64,000 bases of DNA from Fundidesulfovibrio magnetotacticus (lineage in GTDB: Bacteria; Desulfobacterota; Desulfovibrionia; Desulfovibrionales; Desulfovibrionaceae). Shown in pieces: positions 54,216-63,558 of this stretch. The stretch covers positions 62,001 to 126,000 of the forward strand of contig NZ_BLTE01000014.1 in NCBI RefSeq assembly GCF_013019105.1, in the 5' to 3' direction. A model generated the notes under the pieces. The model searched no databases. It was not told the origin of the DNA and saw only the letters and a program-made list of their open reading frames with translations. The position numbers and the translations under genes are program-made. Numbering within the stretch: the stretch's first letter is position 1; every line of letters starts with the position of its first letter.

Positions 54216-54229
54216 GCAGGAGGTGTGCC

Positions 54230-54610
54230 GTGGCATTGGGACGCACGGGATTGACGGCTTTGTTTCTGGCCCTGGCGCTGGCCGCCGCGACGCAGGCCCG
54301 CGCCCAGGCGAACCAGTTTCCCGTGATCACGGGCGAACACTGGGTGAATGCCACTCCCGAGGAACGGCTGGCCTTCATCGCGGGGCTGACCACCATGGTC
54401 GAGCTGGAAAAGGAAGTGCAGGGAGACAACCCGCCCCCGGACCAGCGCACCTTGGTGCCTGCCTGGGTGCAGAGCCTTTCGCGCTTCAAGCTCAAGGAGA
54501 TCGTCGCCGCCCTTGACGAGGTGTTCGCCAAACAGCCGGACATGAAGGCCAAACCCGTGGTGGAAGTGCTCTGGTACGAGGTGGCCTTCCCCAAACCAGC
54601 GAAGCAATAG
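54230..54610 (+). CDS. Small exported protein of unknown function
   Basis: 126 residues from a GTG with AGGAGGT 5 bases upstream. A signal peptide (ALFLALALAAATQARAQA) leads to a ~100-residue mature, mostly helical protein (WVNATPEERLAFIAGLTTMV). Family not recognised. It starts 14 bases after the dioxygenase stop and 10 bases before the next gene, so the three form an operon. Confidence 0.75.
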   Translation: MALGRTGLTALFLALALAAATQARAQANQFPVITGEHWVNATPEERLAFIAGLTTMVELEKEVQGDNPPPDQRTLVPAWVQSLSRFKLKEIVAALDEVFAKQPDMKAKPVVEVLWYEVAFPKPAKQ

Positions 54611-54620
54611 GAGGTCCGCC

Positions 54621-54860
54621 ATGACCAGAACCATCGCATCGGGCGTCCTGGTGATGACGCTTCTCTTCTCCGGGGCCTGCACCAACATGTCCAAGACCCA
54701 GCAGGGAACCCTGAGCGGCGCGGCCATCGGCGCGGGCGCGGGCGCGGGCATCGCGGCCATCTCGGGAGGCTATGTGGGCGTGGGCGCGGCCGTGGGCGGC
54801 GCGCTGGGCGCGCTGGCCGGAGGCCTTTACGGCAATTCGCAGGAAAGAAAAGGCAGGTAA
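54621..54860 (+). CDS. Glycine-zipper lipoprotein
   Basis: 79 residues. Lipobox FSGAC with Cys near 20, then a glycine/alanine-rich segment of GxxxG repeats (GAAIGAGAGAGIAAISGG), as in small glycine-zipper envelope lipoproteins. GGAGG precedes the ATG. Last gene of the dioxygenase operon. Probably envelope structure or stress; no precise role. Confidence 0.78.
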   Translation: MTRTIASGVLVMTLLFSGACTNMSKTQQGTLSGAAIGAGAGAGIAAISGGYVGVGAAVGGALGALAGGLYGNSQERKGR

Positions 54861-54873
54861 CCCAAATGGTTCA

Positions 54874-54899
54874 AAGGGCCGTCCCGTGGGGCGGCCCTT
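54874..54899 (+). terminator. Hairpin terminator after the lipoprotein gene
   Basis: AAGGGCCG (54874-54881) pairs with CGGCCCTT (54892-54899). Only a weak T-content follows. It may also serve the convergent tadA gene. Confidence 0.55.
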
Positions 54900-55041
54900 A
54901 GTGTTCCATCGCCGGGAATCGGGTGTTGCAGGGGCGGTGGGGGGCTGCCTGGTTCCGTGGTGGTTCGTATGACGTACTGGTCCGGATTGTCGGGCGGCGG
55001 CCGCTCCGCAGGGCTCACGGCTGTCCGGGAGGATGCCCTTG

Positions 55042-55560
55042 TCAGCCGCGCTCCTTGCGCCTTGCCGCGAAGAAGCGGGTGAGCGTCGCGCCGCACTCTG
55101 CGGCCAGCACGCCGCCCAGCACCGGGAAACGGTGGTTCAGGAAGGGCAGTTCCACGCCCTTCAGGGCGGAGGATACGGCCCCGGCCTTGGGGTCGGCCGC
55201 GCCGTAGACCAGCCCCCCGATGCGCGCGTGCACCATGGCCCCCACGCACATCAGGCAGGGCTCCAGGGTCACGGCCAGGATGGCCCCGTTCAGGCGGTAG
55301 TTGCCCAGCGCCCGGCCCGCATCGCGCAGGGCCAGGATTTCCGCGTGGGCCGTGGGGTCGTTGGCCTCGATGGGGCCGTTGCAGGCCTCGGCCAGGATGC
55401 GCCCCGTGGCGGCCTCGAGCACCACCGCGCCCACCGGGGCCTCGCCCCCGCGGCCCGCCCGCCAGGCCTGCCTGAGCGCCCGGGTCATCACCAGACGCCA
55501 GGATTTCCAGCCCGGAGGCGGCTGGGAGAGGAGGGCGGAGGGGGGCGTTGTCGGTTTCAT
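55042..55560 (-). CDS. tadA: tRNA-specific adenosine deaminase TadA
   Basis: 172 residues. Deaminates A34 to inosine in tRNA-Arg(ACG). Zinc motifs are HAE (72-74, THAEILAL) and PCLMC (101-105). The family-like segment SWRLVMTRALRQAW from residue 20 argues for the long start at 55560 rather than the internal Met 25, though the ribosome-binding site is weak. Convergent with the lipoprotein operon. Confidence 0.93.
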   Translation of the reverse strand: MKPTTPPSALLSQPPPGWKSWRLVMTRALRQAWRAGRGGEAPVGAVVLEAATGRILAEACNGPIEANDPTAHAEILALRDAGRALGNYRLNGAILAVTLEPCLMCVGAMVHARIGGLVYGAADPKAGAVSSALKGVELPFLNHRFPVLGGVLAAECGATLTRFFAARRKERG

Positions 55561-55654
55561 GGAAGCGGCTGCGCCCCGGGCGTCCGCCCCGTCGTCGCGC
55601 GGGGGGCAGGCGCGCGGCTCCTTCGGATCGACGGCGGCGGCCCTGTCGGTTGGT

Positions 55655-56467
55655 CTACGCGTTCCCTTTCAGGTGGCGCACGGCGTTCTCCAGAAGCGCG
55701 ATGCCGAGGCTCGGCCGTTCGCCCCGGGTCCAACCCGGGTGGTTGGTGGGGTCGTTGAAGGCCTCGGGGTGCGGCATGAGCCCCAGGATGCGCCCGGAGG
55801 GGTCCGTGAGTCCGGCGATGGCCATGGGCGAACCGTTGGGGTTGTAGGGGTATTCCATGGTCGGCAGGCCCGAGGCCGGGTCGGCGTATTGCAGGGCGAT
55901 GAGGTTTTCCGTGACGATGCGCGAGAGCGTGGCGTTGTCCTGGGGGATGATCATGCCCTCGCCGTGGCGCACGGGCAGGTCCAGGTGCTCGATGTCCTTG
56001 GTGAACACGCAGGGGCTGGCCCTGTTCACGCGCACCTTGACCCAGCGGTCCTCGAAGCGGCCCGAGTCGTTGTTGGAGAGCGTCACCTGGCGCTCGAAAT
56101 ATTTCTTGTCCAGCGCGGGCAAAAGCCCGAGCTTCACCAGGAGCTGGAAGCCGTTGCAGATGCCCAGCACCAGCCCGCCCCTGTCCAGGAAGGCGCGCAG
56201 CAGCTCCAGAAGCGGCGTGCCGTCCTTCGTGGCCGCGAATTTCCAGCGGATGGCCCCGGCCTGGCCCGCGCCGAGGTCGTCGCCGTCCAGAAATCCGCCT
56301 GGGAAGATGAGGAAGTTGTAGCCGGGCAGGTCCACCCTGCCGGCGGTGATGTCGGAAAAGTAGACGATGTCGGTCTGGTCGGAACCGGCCAACCGCGCGG
56401 CATGCGCGGACTCCGACTCGCAGTTGGTGCCGAAGCCGGTGACCACCAGGGTTTTCACGAGGGCCAT
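55655..56467 (-). CDS. purQ: Phosphoribosylformylglycinamidine synthase subunit PurQ (glutaminase)
   Basis: 270 residues. Class I glutamine amidotransferase supplying ammonia for purine synthesis. Nucleophile C104 is in LGICNGFQLL; H and E are in MPHPEAF. The start TLVVTGFGTNCE is typical. The ATG at 56467 has GGAG 8 bases upstream; 30 further open codons lack support. At 270 residues it is longer than the ~230-residue PurQ of Gram-positives. purL and purS are not adjacent. Confidence 0.9.
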   Translation of the reverse strand: MALVKTLVVTGFGTNCESESAHAARLAGSDQTDIVYFSDITAGRVDLPGYNFLIFPGGFLDGDDLGAGQAGAIRWKFAATKDGTPLLELLRAFLDRGGLVLGICNGFQLLVKLGLLPALDKKYFERQVTLSNNDSGRFEDRWVKVRVNRASPCVFTKDIEHLDLPVRHGEGMIIPQDNATLSRIVTENLIALQYADPASGLPTMEYPYNPNGSPMAIAGLTDPSGRILGLMPHPEAFNDPTNHPGWTRGERPSLGIALLENAVRHLKGNA

Positions 56468-56515
56468 GCTGGGAGCTCCAAGGGGTTTCTTGAAAAAATC
56501 GGACCGGTCGCTTAG

Positions 56516-58240
<1,725 letters not shown>

Positions 58241-58251
58241 TAAAACCTGCG

Positions 58252-58290
58252 CCCCGTCGGCCTTCTCCGGCCGACGGGGCCTTCCTCTCC
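58252..58290 (+). terminator. Terminator or attenuator between pyrG and kdsC
   Basis: CCCCGTCGGCC (58252-58262) and GGCCGACGGGG (58269-58279) form a perfect 11-bp stem with a 6-base loop, followed by pyrimidine-rich CCTTCCTCTCC. It ends 6 bases before the kdsC start, leaving no room for a promoter after it. Confidence 0.65.
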
Positions 58291-58296
58291 CCCCTC

Positions 58297-58857
58297 ATGC
58301 GACCCTTCAAACGCCCCGCGCGCCCCGGCCTCAGCCGCCGCGCCCTGGCCCTGGCCCGCGACGTGCGCCTGCTCGTGCTCGACGTGGACGGCGTGCTCAC
58401 CGACAACCGCCTCTGGCTGGACGAGCAAGGGCAGTCCCTCAAGTGCTTCTCCATCCCCGACGGCATGGGCCTGAAGCTCCTGGAGCGCGCGGGCATCGAA
58501 GTGGCCGCCCTGAGCGGGCTGCCCAACCATCAGGCCGAGGAGCGGCTCCGGCAGCTTGGCGTCACGGCCTTCCACGGCGGCCACCTGCGCAAGCTCCCCG
58601 TCCTGGAACGCATCCTCTCCGAGCGCGGCCTCGACTTCCCGCACCTGGCCTACATGGGCGACGACTGGCTCGACGCCGCGCCCATGCGACGGGCCGGGCT
58701 GCCCATGGCCCCCGCCGACGCCCAGCCCGAAATCCTGCGCCTGGCCGCCTGGGTCTCCCGCCTGCCCGGAGGGCACGGCGCGGTGCGCGACGCCGTGCGC
58801 CTGCTGCTCACCGCCCAGGGAAAACGCGAAGCCCTCTGGCGCGACATCGCCCTGTAG
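58297..58857 (+). CDS. kdsC: KdsC-type HAD phosphatase (KDO-8-phosphate phosphatase)
   Basis: 186 residues. Removes phosphate from KDO-8-P in lipopolysaccharide core synthesis. HAD motif I is LDVDGVLTD, motif II the serine in VAALSGL, motif IV YMGDDWLD. It lacks a visible ribosome-binding site and sits directly behind a hairpin. kdsA does not precede it, and lptC/lptA/lptB do not follow, unlike the common arrangement. YrbI-like phosphatases for other nonulosonates are an alternative. Confidence 0.85.
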   Translation: MRPFKRPARPGLSRRALALARDVRLLVLDVDGVLTDNRLWLDEQGQSLKCFSIPDGMGLKLLERAGIEVAALSGLPNHQAEERLRQLGVTAFHGGHLRKLPVLERILSERGLDFPHLAYMGDDWLDAAPMRRAGLPMAPADAQPEILRLAAWVSRLPGGHGAVRDAVRLLLTAQGKREALWRDIAL

Positions 58858-58909
58858 CCGATACGTCGGGCGAAATGCGGCGATGGCCGCCTGTCCGGCC
58901 GCGCAGAAC

Positions 58910-58980
58910 CCGGTGAAACCCGCGAAGCCACCCGGGAGTGCGGAGGGCGAAGCCCTTTGCGCGCCGGAAGGTTCTCCCCG
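58910..58980 (-). repeat. Intergenic repeat, copy C
   Basis: Reverse-complement copy of the repeat at 22401-22475. Read on the minus strand it has CCTTCCGGCG, CAAAGGGCTTCGCCCT, CCGCACTCCC and GGGTTTCACCGGG in the same order and nearly the same spacing. It occupies the kdsC-rpoN gap (58858-59141), which otherwise holds only the approach to rpoN. Confidence 0.7.
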
Positions 58981-59141
58981 GACTGCCCGTTCGTCCGCCC
59001 CCGCCGTCCTTGGCGCTTCACGGAAAAAGCCGTCAAGTCTTGCTTCCGGTTCGGTTTTGGTGCATAACCACCGGGCTAGGCGGGCGTCCGGCATTCTTCT
59101 TGCTAGCCGCCCGGTCCAATCCACAAGGAGACGACAGCACG

Positions 59142-60581
59142 ATGGCACTTGAGCTCAGGCAGCAACTCAAGCTTTCGCAGCAGCTGGTGATGACGCCCCA
59201 GTTGCAGCAGGCCATCAAGCTGTTGCAGCTTTCCCGTCTGGAGCTGGTGGAGACGGTGCAGCAGGAGCTCATGGAGAACCCGCTGCTCGAAGAGACCCAG
59301 TTCGACGACGAGCGGCCCGAGCCCACCATCGCCGAGGACTCCCACGCCCCCGACCCCACCCAGGAGGAGGGGGCCATGCAGCGCGAGCTGATGAAGACGG
59401 CCGAGTGGGACGACTACCTGGGCGATTTCGCTTCCACCTCGCGCCAGGCCACGGTGCGCGAGCACGAGACGCCCGAGGAGGGCATGTCCTTCGAGGCCAG
59501 GCTCACGGCCAAGCCCTCGCTGGAAGGCCACCTGGCGTGGCAGATCAGCCTTTCTCCCCTGGACGCGCGGCAGCAGGCCATCGCGGACGAGATCGTGGGC
59601 AACCTCGACTCCGGGGGCTATCTGCGCTCCAGCGCGGAGGAACTCGCCCAGGTGCTTGCGGTCACTCCCGAAGAGGTGGAGGTTGTCATCCAGGTGCTGC
59701 AGCGGCTCGATCCCGTGGGCGTGGCCGCGCGTTCGCCCCAGGAGTGCCTGCTGGTGCAGCTGGAGGTGTACGGCTACACGGACCCGGTGCTCCTGGAGAT
59801 CGTGCGCGACCACCTGGAAGACCTGGAGAAGAAGCGCTACAAGCCCCTGGCGAAAAAGTTCCGCTTGAGCATGGAGGAGGTCAAGGAGTATCTGGAGATC
59901 ATCCAGACGCTCGACCCCATGCCCGGCTCGCATTTCAGCTCGCCGGACCCGGTGTACGTGAGCCCGGACGCGTTCGTGTACAAATACGGAGACGACTTCG
60001 TGATCGTGCTCAACGAGGACGGCCTGCCCAAGCTCCAGCTTTCCCCCTACTACATGGAGGACATGGGCCGTTCCAGCGCCAACAAGGAAAAGGAATATCT
60101 CCAGGACAAGATGCGCAGCGCCCAGTGGCTGATGAAGAGCCTCTATCAGCGCCAGCGCACGTTGTTCAAGGTGCTCGAATCCATAGTGAAATTTCAGCGC
60201 GAGTTTTTCGAGGACGGCGTGACGCGGCTTCGCCCCCTGATCCTGAAGGACGTGGCCGACGACATCGGCATGCACGAATCCACCGTGAGCCGCATCACCA
60301 CGAGCAAGTACGTGGCCACCCCGCACGGCATCTACGAGCTCAAGTTCTTCTTCAACTCGGCGCTGGAACTCGACGACGGCTCCTCGGTGGGTTCGGAGTC
60401 GGTCAAGGCCGTGATCAAACAGCTCATCTCGGCCGAGGACCCCAAAAAGCCCACCAGCGACGAACAGATCGCGGAGATTCTCAAGCAGCGCCTGCAGGTG
60501 AACATCGCGCGGCGCACTGTGGCCAAGTACCGCATGGCCATGGGCATCGAGTCCTCCTCGAAGCGCAAGGACGTTTTGTAG
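59142..60581 (+). CDS. rpoN: RNA polymerase sigma-54 factor RpoN
   Basis: 479 residues. The N-terminal glutamine/leucine-rich region I (LKLSQQLVMTPQLQQAIKLL) binds activators; an acidic region II follows; the C-terminal RpoN box ARRTVAKYR contacts the -24 element, with the helix-turn-helix just before it (DIGMHESTVSR). AAGGAG about 11 bases before ATG 59142. It leads the rpoN-hpf-ptsN-rapZ series. Confidence 0.97.
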   Translation: MALELRQQLKLSQQLVMTPQLQQAIKLLQLSRLELVETVQQELMENPLLEETQFDDERPEPTIAEDSHAPDPTQEEGAMQRELMKTAEWDDYLGDFASTSRQATVREHETPEEGMSFEARLTAKPSLEGHLAWQISLSPLDARQQAIADEIVGNLDSGGYLRSSAEELAQVLAVTPEEVEVVIQVLQRLDPVGVAARSPQECLLVQLEVYGYTDPVLLEIVRDHLEDLEKKRYKPLAKKFRLSMEEVKEYLEIIQTLDPMPGSHFSSPDPVYVSPDAFVYKYGDDFVIVLNEDGLPKLQLSPYYMEDMGRSSANKEKEYLQDKMRSAQWLMKSLYQRQRTLFKVLESIVKFQREFFEDGVTRLRPLILKDVADDIGMHESTVSRITTSKYVATPHGIYELKFFFNSALELDDGSSVGSESVKAVIKQLISAEDPKKPTSDEQIAEILKQRLQVNIARRTVAKYRMAMGIESSSKRKDVL

Positions 60582-60621
60582 TCAAATCCGCCGCCACGCG
60601 GCGTCACCCCCGGAGGTCATC

Positions 60622-61161
60622 ATGAATATCGCTTTCAATTTCAAGAACTTCGAGCCGTCTCCCGGCCTGCAGGAATATGCTGCCAAGCGTTTCGACAAGC
60701 TCTCCAAGTACATGAGCAATTCCGACAACGCCGAAGTGGTGGTCACTCTTTCCGTTGAAAAGACCCGCCAGATCGCCGACGTGGTCATCGACGCCGACGC
60801 CATGCACATCTCGGCCCACGAGCGCTCCGACGACATGTACTCCACCATCGACATGATCACGGACAAGCTCGACGCCCAGCTGCGCAAGCTGCGCGAGAAG
60901 ATGAAGGACCGCCGCAAGGCCACCCAGGGCGACGTGACCATGGGCGTGGTGAGCTTCACCACCGAGGGCAAGGTCCACGCCATCGAGGAATCCGACAAGT
61001 ACAGCCCCAAGCCCATGAGCGTTGAAGAGGCCGCCGAGCAGCTCGACGCCATGCACTACGAATTCCTGGTGTTCCTCGACGCCGAAACCGAGCGCGTCAA
61101 CGTGCTCTACAAGCGTAAGAACGGCGACTACGGCCTGATCGATCCTGGGGTTTCCCTCTGA
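60622..61161 (+). CDS. hpf: Ribosome hibernation-promoting factor, long form
   Basis: 179 residues, the length of long HPF that by itself forms 100S ribosome dimers. An N-terminal HPF/YfiA domain (to ~105) and the C-terminal dimer domain (KYSPKPMSVEEAAEQLD, then EFLVFLDAET) are both present. GGAGG precedes the ATG. The stop shares one base with the ptsN start. Confidence 0.95.
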   Translation: MNIAFNFKNFEPSPGLQEYAAKRFDKLSKYMSNSDNAEVVVTLSVEKTRQIADVVIDADAMHISAHERSDDMYSTIDMITDKLDAQLRKLREKMKDRRKATQGDVTMGVVSFTTEGKVHAIEESDKYSPKPMSVEEAAEQLDAMHYEFLVFLDAETERVNVLYKRKNGDYGLIDPGVSL

Positions 61162-61613
61162 TGCGCCTGGGGGAATACCTGCGCAAGGACTTCGTCCTGG
61201 AGGACCTGGCGGCCGGGGGCAAGCCCGACGTTCTCGCGGAGCTGGTGGCCCCCGTGGCCGCCGCCTTCCCGGACGTGGACCCGGCAAAGGCGCTGCGCGT
61301 GCTCATGGACCGGGAGAATCTCGGCACCACGGGCATCGGCGACGGCGTCGCCATTCCCCACGGCAAGATGGATTCGCTCAAGGAGATCGTCATCGTGGCC
61401 GGGCGCAGCCGTGCGGGGATCGATTTCGAATCCCTGGACCACAAGCCCTGCCGCATCTTCTTCCTGGTGCTCGCGCCCGAACACGTGGCGGGCATGCACC
61501 TGCGCATCCTGGCGCAGATCTCGCGGCTTCTCTCGGACGAGGGCTTCCGGCGCTCCTTCCTGGACGCAGCCGACCACGAGGCTCTCTGGAAGGTGCTTTC
61601 CAGCCACGCGTGA
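61161..61613 (+). CDS. ptsN: PTS IIA-type regulatory protein PtsN
   Basis: 150 residues. Fructose-type EIIA domain of the nitrogen-related PTS. The phosphohistidine is in VAIPHGKM, after NLGTTGIGDG. It overlaps hpf by one base. It takes phosphate from an HPr-type protein and regulates rather than transports; partners EI and HPr are not in the window. Confidence 0.93.
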   Translation: MRLGEYLRKDFVLEDLAAGGKPDVLAELVAPVAAAFPDVDPAKALRVLMDRENLGTTGIGDGVAIPHGKMDSLKEIVIVAGRSRAGIDFESLDHKPCRIFFLVLAPEHVAGMHLRILAQISRLLSDEGFRRSFLDAADHEALWKVLSSHA

Positions 61614-61678
61614 ACCTGCCGGGCCCCGTGAGGGCCGGCGGCTTCGTCACGCAAACGGACGCGATGTGTGATAGGCCG

Positions 61679-61712
61679 GTCCCCGCCGCGCGACCACGCG
61701 GCGGGGACTTTT
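61679..61712 (+). terminator. Hairpin with T-run between ptsN and rapZ
   Basis: TCCCCGCCGCG (61680-61690) pairs with CGCGGCGGGGA (61697-61707), closed by one more G-C pair and followed by TTTT. It ends 5 bases before the rapZ ribosome-binding site and probably lowers read-through from the rpoN genes. Confidence 0.75.
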
Positions 61713-61728
61713 CACAAGGAGCGATGCC

Positions 61729-62610
61729 ATGCCGGGAGCGAGCGTCCATCTGCCCGTGGTGGTGATCACGGGCCTGTCGGGGTCCGGGAAATCAACGGCC
61801 CTCAACGTTTTCGAGGACATGGGCTATTTCTGCGTGGACGGCCTGCCGCCCGTGCTCATGCCCAAGCTGGCCAGCCTCTTCCAGGGGCAGGCGGCAGTGC
61901 GCCACCGGGGCCTGGCCCTGGGACTGGGCGCCACGGACCTGGACGACAGCTGGGAAACCGCCCTGGGCGAGATACGCGCTTCGGGTAGCCACATCCAGAT
62001 CGTGTTCGTGGAGGCCTCCACCCAGGAGATCATGCGCCGCTACGCCACCACGCGCAGGCCCCATCCCTACGAGTCCGAGGGCTACGGCCTGGGCGAGGCC
62101 GTGGACGAGGAGCGCCGACGCATGGCCCCCCTGCACGACGCCGCCGATCTGGTGATGGACACCACCGGCTTCTCCGTGCACGACCTGCGCCGCCAGCTCC
62201 AGGAAAAATGGATGTTCCTGGAGGGCCAGGGCACGGCCATGAAGGTGCACGTGATGAGCTTCGGCTTCAAATACGGCATCCCGGCCGAGTCCGACCTGGT
62301 GTTCGACCTGCGCTTCCTGCCCAACCCCTATTTCGAGGCCGGGCTCAAGCCCCTCTCCGGGCAGGACAAGGCCATCGTGGACTACGTGCTGGAATCCCCC
62401 CAGGGCAAGGCCTTCCTGCCCCGGCTGGTGGATTTCCTGCGGCAGATGCTGCCCCTCTACGCCCAGGAAGGCCGCTACCGGCTCACCGTGGCCGTGGGCT
62501 GCACAGGCGGCCGTCACCGCTCCGTGGCCGTGGCCGAGGCGGTTTTTGACAGCCTGCGCGAGGCGGGCTACACCATGACGCTTGAACATCGACACATCGA
62601 AAAGGGCTGA
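61729..62610 (+). CDS. rapZ: RapZ/YvcJ-family nucleotide-binding protein
   Basis: 293 residues. Walker A GLSGSGKST at 15-23, then the family block ALNVFEDMGYFCVDGLP; the C-terminal RNA-binding half ends in the conserved AVGCTGGRHRSVA. In E. coli RapZ controls GlmS through sRNAs; that output is not shown here, but glmM is also in the window. AAGGA before the ATG. Confidence 0.95.
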   Translation: MPGASVHLPVVVITGLSGSGKSTALNVFEDMGYFCVDGLPPVLMPKLASLFQGQAAVRHRGLALGLGATDLDDSWETALGEIRASGSHIQIVFVEASTQEIMRRYATTRRPHPYESEGYGLGEAVDEERRRMAPLHDAADLVMDTTGFSVHDLRRQLQEKWMFLEGQGTAMKVHVMSFGFKYGIPAESDLVFDLRFLPNPYFEAGLKPLSGQDKAIVDYVLESPQGKAFLPRLVDFLRQMLPLYAQEGRYRLTVAVGCTGGRHRSVAVAEAVFDSLREAGYTMTLEHRHIEKG

Positions 62611-62620
62611 TCCGACCAAG

Positions 62621-63058
62621 ATGAACGACCAGACCGAAGCGCGCAAATCCGTGGGCGTGATCATCGTCACCCACACCGACTACGGCGACAAACTCCTCAA
62701 GGCCGCGGAAATGATCCTGGGTCCCCAGCAGGACGTGCGCTGCGTAAGCGTGAACGTGGGCGTGGACACGGCCGAGACCGTGAAACAGCTCGACGCCGAC
62801 ATCCGCGCCCTGGATTCGGGCGGCGGCGTGATCATCGTCACGGACATGTTCGGCGGCACGCCCACCAACCTCTCGTTGTCCCTCATGGGGCAGCGCCTGG
62901 TGGAGGTGGTCACGGGGGTGAACCTGCCCATGCTCATCAAGATTCTTTCCACGCGCACCAAAGCCCTTTCGCAGCTGGCCGCCGACGCCAAGACCGCCGG
63001 GGTGCAGGGCATCGTGGTGGCGGGCGAGATCCTGCGCAAGAAGGTGGCGGGGGAGTAG
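62621..63058 (+). CDS. PTS mannose-type EIIA component
   Basis: 145 residues. EIIA-Man fold: GVIIVTHTDYGDKLLKAA with the phosphohistidine in VTH, VDTAETVKQ, then VIIVTDMFGGTPTNLS. Start ATG 62621 lies 10 bases after rapZ with only a weak ribosome-binding site; a TTG overlapping the rapZ end is possible. First of the EIIA-EIIB-EIIC genes. Confidence 0.92.
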   Translation: MNDQTEARKSVGVIIVTHTDYGDKLLKAAEMILGPQQDVRCVSVNVGVDTAETVKQLDADIRALDSGGGVIIVTDMFGGTPTNLSLSLMGQRLVEVVTGVNLPMLIKILSTRTKALSQLAADAKTAGVQGIVVAGEILRKKVAGE

Positions 63059-63061
63059 GGC

Positions 63062-63520
63062 GTGTTCTGGGTGCGCATCGACAACCGCCTGGTGCACGGT
63101 CAGGTGATCGAATCCTGGCTGCCCTTCACCGACGCCCGCTACATGGTGGTGGCCAACGACGAACTGGCCCAGGACGAACTGCGCCAGCAGATCATGTCCA
63201 TCGCCATCCCGCTGGGCATCGACTTCTCCTTCGTGAAGGTGGCCGAGGTCCAAACATATCTGGACTCGCGCAGGCTCATGGAAAGGGACGTGCTGGTGCT
63301 CTTCGCCTCCTGCCCGGACGCCCGGCGCGCCTTCGAGGCCGGGCTGGACTTCCGGAAGCTCAACCTGGGCAACCTGCACTACGGCCCGGGAAAGCGCCAG
63401 GTCTGCCAGCACATCGCCCTGAGCAAGGAAGACGAAACCTGCCTGGACTTTCTGCGCGGCAAGGGCGTGAACCTGGACTACCGCTGCATCCCCAGCGATC
63501 CCGTGGACCTGCCGGGCTGA
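63062..63520 (+). CDS. PTS mannose-type EIIB component
   Basis: 152 residues from a GTG three bases after the EIIA stop. EIIB-Man: FWVRIDNRLVHGQV carries the phosphohistidine (His13 by this start), WLPFTDARYMVVANDELA follows. Passes phosphate from EIIA to the sugar in the membrane complex. The sugar is unknown. EIIC begins 38 bases on. Confidence 0.94.
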   Translation: MFWVRIDNRLVHGQVIESWLPFTDARYMVVANDELAQDELRQQIMSIAIPLGIDFSFVKVAEVQTYLDSRRLMERDVLVLFASCPDARRAFEAGLDFRKLNLGNLHYGPGKRQVCQHIALSKEDETCLDFLRGKGVNLDYRCIPSDPVDLPG

Positions 63521-63558
63521 CGCGCCGCGCTTTCCTTTTCCCGCCGATTGGTGCATAG

